64,000 nt of DNA from NCBI GenBank assembly GCA_036924285.1, contig JAYKYS010000016.1, positions 3,286,001 through 3,350,000 on the forward strand, given 5' to 3'. The notes under the pieces are model-generated. The model was not told where the DNA came from. It searched no databases and worked only from the letters and a program-made list of their open reading frames with translations. Position 1 is the first letter of the stretch, and every line of letters starts with the position of its first letter. Shown piece by piece: positions 1 through 11,572 of the stretch. The translations under genes and the position numbers were made by a program. The DNA comes from Asterella californica. Lineage: Eukaryota; Streptophyta; Marchantiopsida; Marchantiales; Aytoniaceae.

Positions 1-17
1 AGTCTGGTGAAAGACAA

Positions 18-308
18 ATGAGTCGCTTACCAGTGCAATTCAGTGCTAGAGTTGAGACAACAGAGCCTACACCAGGGACGATGACATCCGCTGTAGCGTT
101 TAGTTCGATCATCACTTGGCCGAGCGAGTTGTTAGAAGACAATGTCCATGCAAAGGATACTCCGGTCTTTGAGGAGGTGGGAGACATGCCTAACATGACT
201 AAGATAGTACAATGTGCCTTGGACCATGTGCCTTGGATGTTCCACTCAGGAGTTCAAGTGGAGAGTTGCAGCAGTATGTTGTGTCGGCACAAGTCTGGAC
301 CCCTGTAA
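18..308 (+). pseudogene. Retroelement protease-distal relic, copy 1
   Basis: Open frame of 96 codons, the continuation of a gag-protease polyprotein whose upstream part is at 17483-17793 and 59750-60019 in the other units. Residues such as SRLPVQFSARVETTEP and WPSELLEDN are conserved with 17842-18132 and 60068-60358. I know similar segments downstream of retropepsin domains in plant Ty3/gypsy-like elements. No reverse transcriptase follows. An LTR-like sequence starts almost directly after the stop, so the element looks like gag-protease-LTR without pol. Confidence 0.5.
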
Positions 309-930
309 AAGTCCATTTGGTCAAAGGGACAGTGGGTGGTAATTAACTCGAGAGGAATATCTAAGGTACACAAAAGTTGACGGATCTTTTCTTATCACAT
401 CAGAAGATGTCATCCTCAACAAGAAGACAGTGGGATTGTAAGTATGTGTTTGATTTTCTCCCTCATATACTACAAGCAGGGACGGTTTGTTAGTCAGGAT
501 CCGGACTAGAAGCTTGTTGGAAGATTTATTTCTCACTTTCTCTCTCATTTTATTATTTTCTCTTCTTCCCTCCTCTTCTGTTATCTTCCCATCTTCATTC
601 TATCTTCTACCTGGTTGCAGAAGCCTTGTGTGAGTAATAGTGGATGTGAGTGTCTTTGTAGTGCTGCCATAAGACTGTTTCAGTAGGCAAAAGCTTAGGA
701 AGGCTACATGAGACATACACCTTGAGATTGATCTAATCAGTTGAGTATCCGTAAGGATAATTTGGTGTGTGGAGTAGTAATTGGCATCTATCGGAGAGTG
801 GTAATGTTCTAAGGGTGTCAAAAGCCGAGTTGAACCACCAGAAGACGAGATTTACTTCAAGAAGCCGACGTGAGAAGACTAGAAGCCTTGGCAAGGAACT
901 AGTAATCGTCTTCCCTGTCTTCTTTTTGTA
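309..930 (+). mobile_element. LTR relic (R/U5-like part), copy 1
   Basis: Homologous in plus orientation to the minus strand of 53000-52104, the 3' part of the gypsy LTR at the other end of the window. Shared stretches include TCCGGAT near 530 and 52790, GTAGTGCTGC near 658, and GACATACACC near 712. Matching copies lie at 18133-19440 and 60359-60885. In unit 1 it is truncated near 930 and joined directly to the AT-rich segment, so the LTR 3' end is lost. Confidence 0.55.
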
Positions 931-1084
931 CTTTTAACCTAATTAAAATGATTATATAAAGAAATGACTAATGACTATACAGAAAGTAGAACTATAAGGC
1001 GATTATGACTATATCAGGGTGATTATAACGAGTAAAAACTGTATTTAATATATCATTTTGAATGTTTTCTTATAGACAAATCGA

Positions 1085-1324
1085 TTGCAGGAGGGTACAA
1101 CAATAGCAAACATTACAGCGAGGGAATGTGACTACGAGGTCCGTACAGAGATCAGTTTCCTCTGTTTCTTTTTATTGAAATTTATGACTATTTTCAGCTT
1201 CAAATTAAAAGAACGATCTAATCTAGACCAAACCGTACGAGAAACTTACTTCATGTCCTGGAACCTTAATAACACGAATAATATACATCCAAAACGATCT
1301 CCTGAACAAGAAAGAAACAATTGA
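1085..1324 (+). other. Small ORF of unknown function, copy 1 (truncated)
   Basis: 79-codon frame present at the same place in all three units (20707-21030, 107 codons; 62260-62493, 77 codons). The protein is basic with an F/L-rich patch followed by an Asn/Lys/Arg-rich tail. Here a TGG in the other copies reads TGA, ending the frame at the tail. I do not recognise it. It may be part of an old transposable element or a decayed exon, and its conservation may only reflect recent duplication. Confidence 0.25.
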
Positions 1325-1573
1325 GAAACCACAAAATTCAAGTATGAATTCTTTTTCTCATTAGAGAAACTTTACTCTCGATACTCAATTATGCATTGGG
1401 GAAAATAATCCAGATGAACATATATATGTTATTATAGTATGCAAGGAAGTACTAATTAAATTAAACCCCTGCATATTTGCCTCCTTCATCAGAATATGAA
1501 TATGAGTGTTTAACTCGATCTGCTGACTTGTGTCGAAAAAACTAAACCCCGTCCGGTAACTCCCTCTAAAACA

Positions 1574-1802
1574 TGGCACGATTTAGCAGAGTTTGACGTG
1601 CGTCGAAAAGAAAAGAAGAAACTCGTGAAGAAACATTCGGAAGAGCTCCGCTTCTAACATAACATCACAATCTGTTGATGATATTCGAAAGAACACTTGC
1701 ATTAGCGATCTGATCAGACGTCTGCTTCCCTTCATGGACTCCTTTATTATATTTATTTCAGTAAATTATGAATATAAATCATTGAGATTGCTAAAACCCT
1801 AA
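1574..1802 (+). other. Exon-like open segment, unidentified, copy 1
   Basis: A plus-strand frame beginning ATGGCACGATTTAGC is open in unit 2 (21195-21407) and unit 3 and partly here. It encodes a basic N-terminus followed by SVDDIRKNTCISDLIRRLLPFMD, which has the look of a real helix-rich protein segment. No family recognised. In unit 1 a one-base loss after AAGAAACTCGTGAAG shifts the frame. It could be a fragment of a captured host gene. Confidence 0.25.
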
Positions 1803-2007
1803 TCCTGAAGAAAGGCGTGCATATTATTAATTAAGTTTAGCTTACATCGTTCTTTGTATTACGGGGTCATTATTATCCTAGGAGAACGAATCGAGTGTCA
1901 TAGTCGACTGCACTAGACACCATTGACTTATAAAGTCCCTTTCTTTGAAGGATTAGAGATAATTATACAAGAATATATTTCTGTATTTCTTTTATTATCT
2001 ATTCTTA

Positions 2008-2075
2008 AGATGGATAGTTGGAGATTTGAACTCCCTACGTCAGATTTCTAAACTAAGAGCGTTGTCACTTCATCT
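2008..2075 (-). other. tRNA-like sequence, copy 1 (SINE head or tRNA pseudogene)
   Basis: On the minus strand the 68 nt can fold as a cloverleaf. The acceptor stem AGATGAA pairs with TCCATCT with one mismatch, an anticodon-like stem-loop carries AGA in a 7-nt loop, and the T-arm contains GTTCAAATC, a perfect match to the Pol III B-box consensus. The D-arm is poor and no Ser-type long variable arm is present. It is more likely a tRNA-derived SINE head or decayed tRNA than a working gene. Confidence 0.35.
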
Positions 2076-3190
2076 AATTAAGTAAAAATATATAATTTAT
2101 AGTGAAATATATCATTCTGTTCATATGGATCTTACCTCATACTTACCAACCCATCATACTCATGAAGTAAGTATGACACACAGTGAAATATGTCTACTCA
2201 GATAAATATGTGTATGTTAATTATCAAGTTTATCTCAAATAGTTGATTCTAGAAATGAACTTATGTGAGCACGAGTGAGAACACTAAATTTTTTAACTGC
2301 TTGTCTTTTTCCGTCTAACAAAAAAGTTCACTCTTTAGATGCATATTTTATTTAGGGTGTTTCAAACTTCTCCCAGAAGTTCTGCACCCGTGCAATTTCC
2401 TTTTCCATCTTCGGAAGACAGGAATAAGCACGGGTTTATTTTATACTTGACCCTTTTGCCAAGAGAGGTTATGAAATAAATCACTGTATTAATGTATATT
2501 TGGTTGTTGAAGTTCATTTGTACTCTTGAAAGCGCGTTTGTCGTTCTGACCTTGCTAGCATGCATATTCACCCTCTTCCAAGTTCAGAAGAGGGGGAATA
2601 TACATGGTTTTTAATTATGTCTTTAACTCTTCCTCTTGGTTAGGTTATAAATTAAAATTGAAAAACTGAAAATAATTACTCGTGCAAAGCACAAACTTTA
2701 ATACCAGAAAGGGGTTCAGTATGGAAGAGTTGCTTATGGGTTTTCAGTAACTGCAGTGACAACATGTAATCAAATAAACCAAGTGGATTTAAATTTAATA
2801 ATTTAAATTTAGATAAATTTATTTAGATAAATTTATTTAGATAAATAAATTTAAATAACTTTTACTGTTCTCTCAAAATCCAATCGAACACAAATCTTCT
2901 CTGTAAGTCTACGCATATTGTTGATGTATTTTTCACTATATATTTTGAAGCCAGTTTTCAACCAATCTTTATGATAAATTTGTGATATGTTAAGATGTTT
3001 GTCTTCTTCTTCTCTTTGGCAAAAAAAGCACTTTGCATGCATATTGGGTTTAGTTCAGATTTCTCACCTCTATCTCTTCTGTTAAGAGTTAATAGTTACT
3101 AAAAGTTATAATTTTCTACTTGGTTACATTTAGAATTTATATATGGTTAATAACACAAAATAAATCTAACACCAAATTAAAGGACATTGA
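2076..3190. other. AT-rich segment without convincing genes
   Basis: Noncoding-looking DNA with stretches of TTTAAATT/TTTAGATAAATT near 2785-2860 that differ in repeat number between units. A minus-strand frame at 2851-3042 (with CFFCQREEED) is open in this copy, but I could not tie it to a family and the equivalent region of unit 2 (about 22440-22650) has no frame of that length. Nothing else supported. Confidence 0.4.
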
Positions 3191-3911
3191 AGAGATTATT
3201 TTATATACAATTCAATTCCTGGACCGAGTCCCGCCGTGACCACAATCAATATTCTTCTAAAATTTTCTCCCTAGCTTTCTTCCCTAGGGCTAAAATTTCA
3301 TGTTCCATGCACATATTTAGGGTGTTTCAACCTTCTCCCTCTATAACATTCTTGTTTTTCCTGGATACCGTTTCCTAGGTTTTGACGGTAAAGCGCACAG
3401 GGCCTACCAGACGTTGGTCCCCTGTAAGGATTTAAAAGGATGTTCATAATCGGTCTCTTCTCTAGTCTCTTCTCTTTTTGTAATTTGTTTCTTGATCTCT
3501 TTTGCTGTGGGACTTTCTCAACCGTGCGTTGTTGCCTTCTCACGGCCTGAGGTCCCCGGCAAGGGATTCGACCCTACTCGACCTGTAGTCTCCTTCTCTT
3601 ACTACCGCTTGAAAATCTCCAAGCCGACGTTTGTTTACATTTTGCATGCTCTGACGTCAAAGGCTTACAGGTTCAAACCGTACCTTCTTCGTAATAAGGG
3701 GCGTTACAATCTACACCAGAAGGAACTTTCCAGAAGAGATGTACGATGAAAGGCTTTCCAGGAAGACTGCGGAGTGAAGCTTCCTGGCAAGTCTCCCCTG
3801 CCCTTAGCCGGTGCGCGGTCGGGTCGAGCCTCACTCTAGCGGGGATTCAGTCTTTGGATGGGCAGCACGCAGCTTACGGGCGCCAGGAAGCCGCCCAGTG
3901 AAAAGAGGCCC
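3191..3911. other. 3' flank of GDSL pseudogene, unidentified segment
   Basis: Conserved with 22800-23519. It holds a plus-strand frame at 3492-3749 (85 codons; 23109-23357 in unit 2) with no recognisable domain. This sequence replaces the last part of GDSL exon 4 and all of exon 5: homology to the intact gene stops near 3912, where AAATGTGCT is shared. It therefore marks the truncation junction of the pseudogene. Confidence 0.4.
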
Positions 3912-5394
3912 CAAATGTGCTTCTCGGTTCTCCACATTGAAGCGTACGAGCATCGCCCTGAGCCGATCGTTGAACTCGGACACGTACTGATTAACCAAGT
4001 CCAGACACTCAGCCGTCGTGGTATTAGTGGTTATTAGACAGCCACAAAAAGTGGGGTGCACATCCAACAGGCCCGATACCAAGCACTACGGCCTTTCTTG
4101 CACCCGCCGCGTACAGCATCTGCACCATGATTGGCAACAATAAAGCTGTGAACTCTGAAATTCACTGGGAATAGCGTCGTCCTGCAGGTATGGAGGCATG
4201 AGTTTAGAGTCTAACCTTGAGCTGCTGATGGAATGTTCTAAGCAGGAGGCTATTGAATTCATAGTGGGGTAATAATGCCGCGTCAGTGTCGTTGGTGATC
4301 CAGTTGTGAATGTAGTCGTTTCTGCCAGTTGCAAAATAGAGGATTGAATTCTTTATATGATATAAAGCAGTGACTAATTGAGGGACTAGTCAATTAATCC
4401 CTGCTGTATATCATATAAAAAATGGGATATCCCATTTTTGCAATTAGATCATTCCACTTCTCCAAGAAGAGGTCTATCTGCTCCCAAGCCGAAAGTTTCC
4501 GTCCCTGCGCACTCACGCAGATAGCAGAAAGACACTCAACTTGGTGCAAGGTTTCGGCAACTCTGCGGCAAGGCAATTATCAATGCTTACAAATTAACTG
4601 CAAACCAGAGGAAACACTGAACCGTAACCCTAAAGTACTGCAGGTAGACATACTTAGAGACATCACTGAAGAAGGAAAGTGTAATATCTATACCAGGACG
4701 TCACCAGTCCGGTTTAGAATTCCAGCCCCAGCCGACGCGAAATTGGCCACTTGAGAGGCATACAGCTGCGCTTCGGGGCTCAAATATGGCGGCACCAAGC
4801 GGAGGGCAAAGATTTCGCTGCATAGCGATGGACTCAGAATGAGTAACAATGAACTCTCAAGCGAGAGGAGAAACTGTAACCTTCTACTGGTACGTGTCCA
4901 AAGCAAGCGCTATGCATGAGACAAACACAATTTAGTTCGCAAACAGAATTCGAACGGGCAGGAACCGTGGTTAAATTTTACTTATTGACAGGCAACACTC
5001 AAACACAATCTGCTTCCACATGCATTCACTCTACTCGGGGTCGCACGAGCTACTGCTTTACTAGCTGCTGCAGTCATCGATGAAGCAGGAGGGAAAATCG
5101 GAAGAGCTTACTGATCCAGTCGGACGCCATCCTTCCATTGGAGAACCTCCCCGTGGGATTCCGGGAGTCAAAATCACGGCCGTAGGGTGGAAAACTGGAA
5201 CGAGCAATCGTGTTCAGATGATTGTTGTTTCCGCTATCAGCTGTCGAATCCCCACAAATATAGAACGCGGGAATTCTGCCAATTCGTGTTTGTGTATGGA
5301 GTTGTCCATATGTCCCTTGAATTCCCCACCCACGTAGAATGGGAATCAGAAGAGTGATTGTGAATAACGCTGATGGTTGACGAAGTGTGCCCAT
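3912..5394 (-). pseudogene. GDSL esterase/lipase pseudogene, copy 1
   Basis: Minus-strand copy of the gene at 32783-34662. Exon 1 is largely intact ([12 protein letters not shown], with Cys replacing Phe before GDS) and the intron-1 donor GTAAGC is present. Exon 2 has lost one base relative to the intact copy, shifting the frame before VPPYLSPEA. Exon 3 is broken by a palindromic insertion at 4354-4417 that leads to a stop. Exon 4 is cut off after ENREAH and exon 5 is absent. A 33-bp loss in the first 5' repeat opens an upstream in-frame ATG at 5505, which would lengthen the N-terminus. Not expected to make active enzyme. Confidence 0.85.
4354..4417. repeat. Hairpin insertion in GDSL exon 3, copy 1
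   Basis: 64-bp near-palindrome with arms beginning and ending TATATGATATA/TATATCATATA. The intact GDSL gene at 33640-33690 has no such sequence and reads straight through. It is followed by a second, perfect 22-bp palindrome, AAAAATGGGAT and its complement. Looks like a miniature foldback insertion or a template-switch scar. Confidence 0.7.
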
Positions 5395-5903
5395 TTTCCT
5401 AGTACTTGTGTAAAGACCTGGATGAGATGAAAATGAATAACCTGACCACAAGATCACAGAGAGAAGAACCAAGAAGATCAGCACGGGAGGTTTGAGAGAG
5501 AACAAGGAGTACTGTAGGAGAGCTCAAGATTCAACTGCTAAATCCAATCTCACATTACCGACATCGGCTACTTTCATTATCATTGTCAGTTGAGCGCATA
5601 CCTTGGTAATCAGAGAACGTGGAAACCATCTAATACCGCAAGCTGCCCATTCCTAGTACTTGTTTAAAGACCAGGAGGAGATGAAAGTGAACTTGACCAG
5701 AAGATCGATCACTCGAGGTGTCGTGGAAAGGATGAAACAGAGAGAAGAACCAAGAAGATCAGCACGGGAGGTTTGAGAGAGAACAAGGAGTACGATCGGA
5801 GAGCTCAAGATTCAACTGCTAGCATCAATCTCACATTATCATGGTCAGTTCAGCGCATACCTTGGTAATCAGAGAATGTGGAAACGATCTAATACCGCAA
5901 GCT
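5389..5903. repeat. GDSL 5' flank tandem repeat, 2 units
   Basis: Two units, 5389-5644 (256 bp, diverged, overlapping the exon-1 start) and 5645-5903 (259 bp). Each begins GCCCATTCCTAGTACTTG (or a variant) and ends AATACCGCAAGCT. The same repeat occurs three times in unit 2 (24989-25762) and once upstream of the intact gene (34657-34917). On the minus strand these units form the 5' flank and probable leader of the GDSL genes. Confidence 0.8.
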
Positions 5904-6205
5904 GAGGAGCTGAGACTATGACAATGAGTGATTGTCTTCAGACTGAAGACACCTTTTATGTCTTCAGTGAGCTGCCCTGCCAACTGGGTGATCGACATGA
6001 ACGTACACTTTTACATGATGCTGAACTCCAGTTACTCCAACGTTCCGGACAAGCGCTTGCGCAGCGCCTCGAACTGATTTTGAAGATTCTTTGAACTACT
6101 TGTCCGTTTATATTAGACTGTTGGAACAGTAGTTCTCACTTCCGAACTCCGTCACTGAAACAAACTAAAAATGTTTCAAGCGACTGAGTTCGAGAAGGAG
6201 AAACA

Positions 6206-6739
6206 TTGCCTCAAAACATATGCTCAAAAACTCAACCGTTAAAGTTTCTCTGTAACTTCGAGATCGAACTCTATGCTTTACCACACCCACGTTTGCCGTG
6301 CGAAATCGGCGACTCCGCTGCATTCAAAACACCTTTTCCAGCTCACACTTTCTTCTTAGGGATCACACCAGATCTTGGATTGACGCAGTCCTCTGTTGGA
6401 ATTGTCCTCACTTCCGAACTCACCGGTGGTCTACCGAATCTAAATCAAAGAACGGTGCCAAATTCTCTGTCGCGCGAGCTTCATATTACCTGCTATTGCC
6501 AGGTGCTTATACCGGTCAACTGGCATTGTGCGACTGTTCGTTTGGGTGTGGCACAAGACTGCTACGAAAACTGCAACGGCGGCTGCCGTCGACGAGCCCA
6601 GCTGCACATGCGAAAACTGGTCGCAAGGCGACCAGAACGCAACTTACTCAAATGTCTTGAAGTTGTCATCGAACGCGCGCTTTCACGGTCGGTTCTAGCC
6701 CAACCACGACTGCGGCGAGAAGAAAGGGTGCAGATTTAA
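6206..6739 (+). other. Chimeric ORF at a duplication junction, unknown function
   Basis: 177-codon plus-strand frame. The first part matches 31389-31567 and the second part matches 35134-35477. The join near 6391 (CAGTCCTCT next to GTTGGAATTG) fuses the two. In unit 2 these halves are separate, 3.6 kb apart, with the intact GDSL gene between them. The C-terminal half is Cys/Arg-rich (CYENCNGGCRRR). An overlapping second frame at 6298-6660 is also open. I recognise no domain. It may be a chance frame created by the rearrangement. Confidence 0.3.
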
Positions 6740-6890
6740 TAAAAACATGAAACGCGGTGTGACTGCAGTACTGGACCTCATTCAGCCAGAACAACAGGGA
6801 GAGTTCGATAGGGACTGATACAGCAAACTTGTTCGAATGACTATATAATTACTTTCACTGCGACCATAATATGTTTGTTGGATTTTACTC

Positions 6891-7143
6891 TACCCTTCTT
6901 AACATTGCACTATTTTAACGCTTGGCAACAGCAGGTTTACCCTCATGTGAAGAGACTGCACAGAATTAGAGATCACCCAAGCAGATAATATGTGGTGAAG
7001 ACATTTTAAACTGATTTTTTTCGTAAGTACATGATTTGCTGCTTACCTGCCCCGTCTCTAATTCAGATAATATGGCCTTTTACCTGCAAAACCTGCTGTT
7101 ATCGATCAAGGGTGTGATAAAATAATGCAATGTTAAAAAGGGT
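6891..7143. mobile_element. Foldback/MITE-like element, copy 1
   Basis: 253 bp with imperfect terminal inverted repeats: TTAACATTGCACTATTTTA at the left and the complement of TAAAATAATGCAATGTTAA at the right. Inner arms AACAGCAGGTTT/AAACCTGCTGTT and AATTAGAGA/TCTCTAATT also pair. No coding capacity. The second copy is at 35629-35881. No clear target duplication found. Confidence 0.5.
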
Positions 7144-7149
7144 GAGGTC

Positions 7150-7500
7150 AAGTTGAAAAAACATATTAGGGGAGGCGATAACTAAAAATTTTGTTAGAAT
7201 GACTGAACTATATCGTATATGAGAAAAACTATGCTACAGTCGTTATCACATGGAAGTAATTAACAACTTCTCGACCTTATCTTATAAATCATACCCACTC
7301 ACGCGAATGTCCACAGATCACGGAGCTCGCACGTCTCATTAACACACGAGCTCACATCCCAGCTCACATCCCATAACCGTGAACGTGGCATCTAATGATA
7401 TCAGGTGAGTTACACAAAAAGATCCGTGAAATACAAAAAATCAACACAATACAAATTCTACGTTAAATTCACACGTGAGCCGTGTCACAACATGATAGCG
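7150..7500 (-). mobile_element. LTR start of minus-strand gypsy relic
   Basis: The minus strand around 7496-7380 (GTTGTGACACGGCTC, then GTGTGAATTT) matches the start of the LTR-like insert at 16792 downward (GTTGTGGTTCGGCTC, then GTGTGAAATT). A purine-rich stretch (GGGTGGAG) lies just upstream on that strand. This fits a 3' LTR following the protease relic at 7859-8080. The lower boundary is not determined. Copy at about 35890-36240. Confidence 0.35.
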
Positions 7501-7858
7501 TAAACTGACTCCACCCATTGCTCTCAAACATCAATTGCTAGCTATGTACAATATACATGTCTTCAAACTCTTGTACATGCTTTCCATCTTACTCTTCCAT
7601 CTTTTGTACTAACTCTAACAGAATTTCAACAGTAGGTTCTACACCCATGTCATCTTGCTCTACAAGAATAGATTACGAAAACTCTTATATTTTTGTTTGA
7701 GAATCTCTAAGGGTTTGTCGGTTTAGCTTATGTCTTGAACGAACAGTAAAACATTATATTGAATGCTTGTCATAAAGACTACAAATTCTAGCATAATGAG
7801 ATCTATCATTCATTATCTTTGTCTTCATTCGAACAGTGATAATGTAAAATTGGCCCAA

Positions 7859-8080
7859 CTTGTGGATCATTGGTCAGACATCAACATAATTTTAGGAAAA
7901 GGAGGTGTGTGAGAAGAAACAATGGAATCAAAAGAGACCATGGTTGGATACTTCGAGCTGCAAACAATCAAAACGGTGAGTTATATGGAGCTTGCCTCAA
8001 TGTGCGCGTAAGGATTGGAGAAATAGAGGTTAAGCAATATTTTTTTATACAATCATCTGCTTCTTATCTTATCATATTGC
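7859..8080 (+). pseudogene. Retropepsin relic, locally inverted, copy 1
   Basis: Plus-strand reading gives LVDHWSDINII, then in another frame HGWILRAANNQNGELYGAC and VRIGEIEVKQYFFIQ. These resemble the gypsy aspartic protease pattern LVDxGSEINI followed by HGWxxRAANN..LYGAC. The Gly of the catalytic DxG has become Trp, and there is a frameshift, so it is dead. The flanking gag-like relic (8290-8481) lies on the minus strand. In the unit 2 copy (36598-36815) the segment is on the minus strand like its neighbour, so this copy was probably flipped. Confidence 0.55.
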
Positions 8081-8289
8081 AGTTACCGATTCAGAAAGCT
8101 CTCCAAGCGAACATATATTTCATGGCTGCACGTGCCCAATACCTCTATTTGAAGTTACAGTTTGTACTTGACTTTTCTTTCTTGAGTTCCTCATCCTCAT
8201 TCTCAAATAACAACATTATCACCAACTCATACCTTATGCTTGACATCTCTGAATCCTTGAATGTCAATAACATCTATCACTTAAATCAT

Positions 8290-8950
8290 CTAACTAGTCA
8301 CTTGCTCTCCTAACACCTGCCTCTTCTTTTTCACGATATCATGAAATTTTTTCGCAATATCAAGTACCTCACAAAGAAAAAACTCAACTCTGACATCTAG
8401 AATATGTTGCTCCAGAATAGTACGTAAGTTTGTTACTATTTTGATGTCAGCACAGATGCTCTTGCATCTAGGTAGAAGCATCTCGTCGTCTTTTGTCTTC
8501 TACAATCGCATCTTGTTCACTACTTGCTTCCAAAAACATTCGAACAGAAGTTATATGTATAGGGTCCTTCCATCTTGTAGCCCTCCTAATACTTCTGTGC
8601 CTCTCTTCATTACTTCAACAGCTTGCTTAACCAGAGTTGGGTTATAGGGCACACTCCAATTCTAGAAATTTTCACTAGGAGATACGATCCCATGCTCATG
8701 GACAACTCAATCCTTGAATCCAAGCAAAATGATTTTACTTCTATCTCTCAACTGTTATAACCAACTTCAGTCGACCATTTTGAGATCAAATCCAATCCAA
8801 ACATAGGACTATTTTACATCATGCAACCAGCACGGCGTCAACTATCTAATCCCTTTAACAATACTAAAATATCATCTCTCAAACTCTCAAGACACTCAGA
8901 AACGTGACTCTGGACTTTGACCCCCCTTGACTTTGAACGATAATAACACT
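8290..8950 (-). pseudogene. Gypsy gag/pre-protease relic, copy 1
   Basis: The minus strand carries a degraded frame with ILEQHILDVRVEFFLCEVLDIAKK and DIVKKKRQVL at 8290-8481, preceded by more decayed sequence matching the 37581-37784 frame of unit 2. The pattern resembles the linker between gag and protease in plant gypsy elements. Several stops and frameshifts. Assignment rests mostly on position next to the retropepsin relic. Confidence 0.35.
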
Positions 8951-11560
8951 CCGCTTAGAACTCCAAATCTATCAACCATTTCTTCCAAATTGTAGGTGCG
9001 CTCAAGAGCTTTCCAACGAGACCTCCGCAAATGAAGAAGTCCTTCAGAACTCCAAAATCGTCCTTAGAACTTAGATGAACTTGAATGATAAAAATGGATC
9101 AATGAGAAAGAAGATTGGAGATCACTTCATTTCCTACTTTACATTATAGATTGAGTTGTAACCTTAAAATACACTCACACCTTCAAAGCTTGAACCAACA
9201 TACTTCGACCTCCAACCTTAACACCCTCGTCGGACCATAGAGATAACAATAACACAAAAATACACGAGACTCAATACAAAGTCAAGATAATGATCTTGAA
9301 TCTATCTACGATGAAAGATACGACAAAGAGAAATGAGTAAGTCATCACTTGATTACAATATTTCTCACCTATCTCGTGATCCATGCACGATGATTGATCT
9401 TCCGTCGACAACGACATTAGATATCAACTTAGACGTTGAAAGAGACATTGGTCGAAAAGTTCAAGTCCATTCACCCGGCAAAGTAAGATATATCTAAATT
9501 GTTACGAATATTTCAAATTATTTTCACGTGAATTCTAAAATTCATGATATTATAGAATATAACACTTTTGATCCTTCATGTCATGTAAAGTTGATTGAAC
9601 TCAAAACAAAAATCCATTAGCGCAACTTGGTTGCTAGCGGCGGTTGGTTGTATCTTCATATAGAACATTTGATAAGTCTACAATGACATTGATTATTTGA
9701 ATATGTTCAAAAATTACTAATTAATATAAAAATTAATTCTCATTTTTTAATACTTACCAATATTTTGTTATATACTCTGCATTATTTGTCCATTATGTAT
9801 TATGTTATATTCATGATAATAATTCCTTAGTCTTATGATGATTATCAACTCAATGAAAAACACACCAAATTAAACGCATGTTGATCAATTGATGTAGTTG
9901 CACATGTCGATGTATTTGCATAAGTTTACAATTTACAAAATTGTACATTTATATATGCGGACATCATGTCATGTTCAATATTTATCATCTAATATGTAGG
10001 TATGAACTTATAGTTCTCTATACAATTATTATAGGGTGATACTGTAAAGTTTAAACAACTTTATAGTTTTAGTGTTCCTACTGTATTTCACAAAATATCT
10101 TCTTGTATGTTTCTTATAATTCTCCTATACCTAATACTCCAACAAGCTTAAAAAAGATGGATGTTTGGAAATAAATTAAACAAAAGATAAGAAGATATCC
10201 TTGAAAAATCATTAGTCTCTAGAGTTTATATCATTATTCTCATGTCTCATATGGTTGATATAATTTGTCCTCTCGTATTCCATAGACGTTGAGGGTTATA
10301 AAGAAAGTAGCTATCTCTTGTGAAGTGCAAAAAATATTTCTCTACTTACATCTAGTTCTCCTATCAACTTAGTATCTATCACTATAAAGTACTTAAACTA
10401 CACAAAACATAAATAGTTCCTTATAACCATATCAAGGATACTCTCCTATTCATTTGGTAGCTCAAAACTAGACCAATCAACAACAATCCACAAGACAAAA
10501 GCAAGTATGAATCGGTCGTTGACGATCAAAATGACACCGGATCTAGCTGTATTTCAGAAACTTACTTACAAGTAGGAGGTCCCACGATCTTTGTATTGGG
10601 TCGTCCTTGACACAAGGGCACTAGCGACACGTTGTTGTGTCGTGGATCTGCTTGTGGTTGAAAGGGAAGATTGAGAGGTAAATTTCATCGACTCGATGAT
10701 TATGCACATCTCAGTGCATCATTGTGTACGGTTGATCAAATAGACCAACTTTAGTTTTTGGATCATCACCTATACGCAAATTAAGAGAGTTATAGCAAGT
10801 TAAAGATTTAGAGTTTTGATGAACTATGATGCTGACATGGCAGTTTGAAGGCTGGCATGGATAGTGCTGACATGACACTTATGTTGTGCCTATGCTGACA
10901 AAGAAAAGTTGATGATGTGGTAGTGATGACTTGAAATTTTGCTGATCTATCAACGTGACTTGATGATTTTCACTAGGATGGATTATGATGTGACGGTGTA
11001 TTGATTTGATAGTGAGGGTGATGTGACAAATTAGTGACTAGGCAGGAAGGTTGACATGGTCACTCGACCAATTAATAACTGGATATCCATCGAGTCATCC
11101 TCGACACACTCGACGATAAGAATGCTAGCAACGCGTGTCATCGAGTCGCTGGTGAGCTTAACCGATCGTCCTTACCACGGACGATGGGTCCATCGATACA
11201 AGCGACCTAGACACCGATGATGCATGCCGTCCAGATGTTTCAGACATTGATGACGGATGATGGACGACGTATCTTGCATAGGTGTCACTTGGGCAGCTAT
11301 ATGGATACCATTTGGGAGGATACATGTGCACCATGAAGCACATTTAGCTAAGTTTAGAATCGACATGTGTACATGATGAGATGCTCATGTGTACATTACT
11401 CTAGTGTTGTGTGTTGTAAGGATCCAAAATGGATATTTTATCTGCAATGAAACATAGGAACTTGTTGTGAATAATTTTGCATCGAATGATTAGAAACTAC
11501 ATTTGGAAGTTCTTTGATCATGCAAGGTTTCTTCCGGTGACGAAAAGAACAGTGGGTCTC
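8951..11560. other. AT-rich noncoding relic DNA
   Basis: No credible ORF. 9330-9500 resembles 16130-16260 of the LTR-like insert (shared pattern CTCACGATCCA...GATTGATCTT), so this is probably the 5' LTR or leader of the minus-strand gypsy relic. 10600-11300 has repeated CTGACATGG and GATGATGTGG-type words common in plant LTRs. The same sequence occurs at 37.8-40.3 kb. I see no other feature. Confidence 0.4.
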
Positions 11561-11572
11561 AGCAATCTAGAG

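Noticed and set aside
2008..2075. Functional tRNA-Ser(AGA) gene
   Set aside because: No long variable arm, poor D-arm and an acceptor mismatch; kept only as a tRNA-like sequence.
5074..5505. 143-codon GDSL start at 5505 as true start
   Set aside because: The extension arises from a deletion in the first 5' repeat; the intact copy starts at the downstream ATG (34662) and has its signal peptide there.
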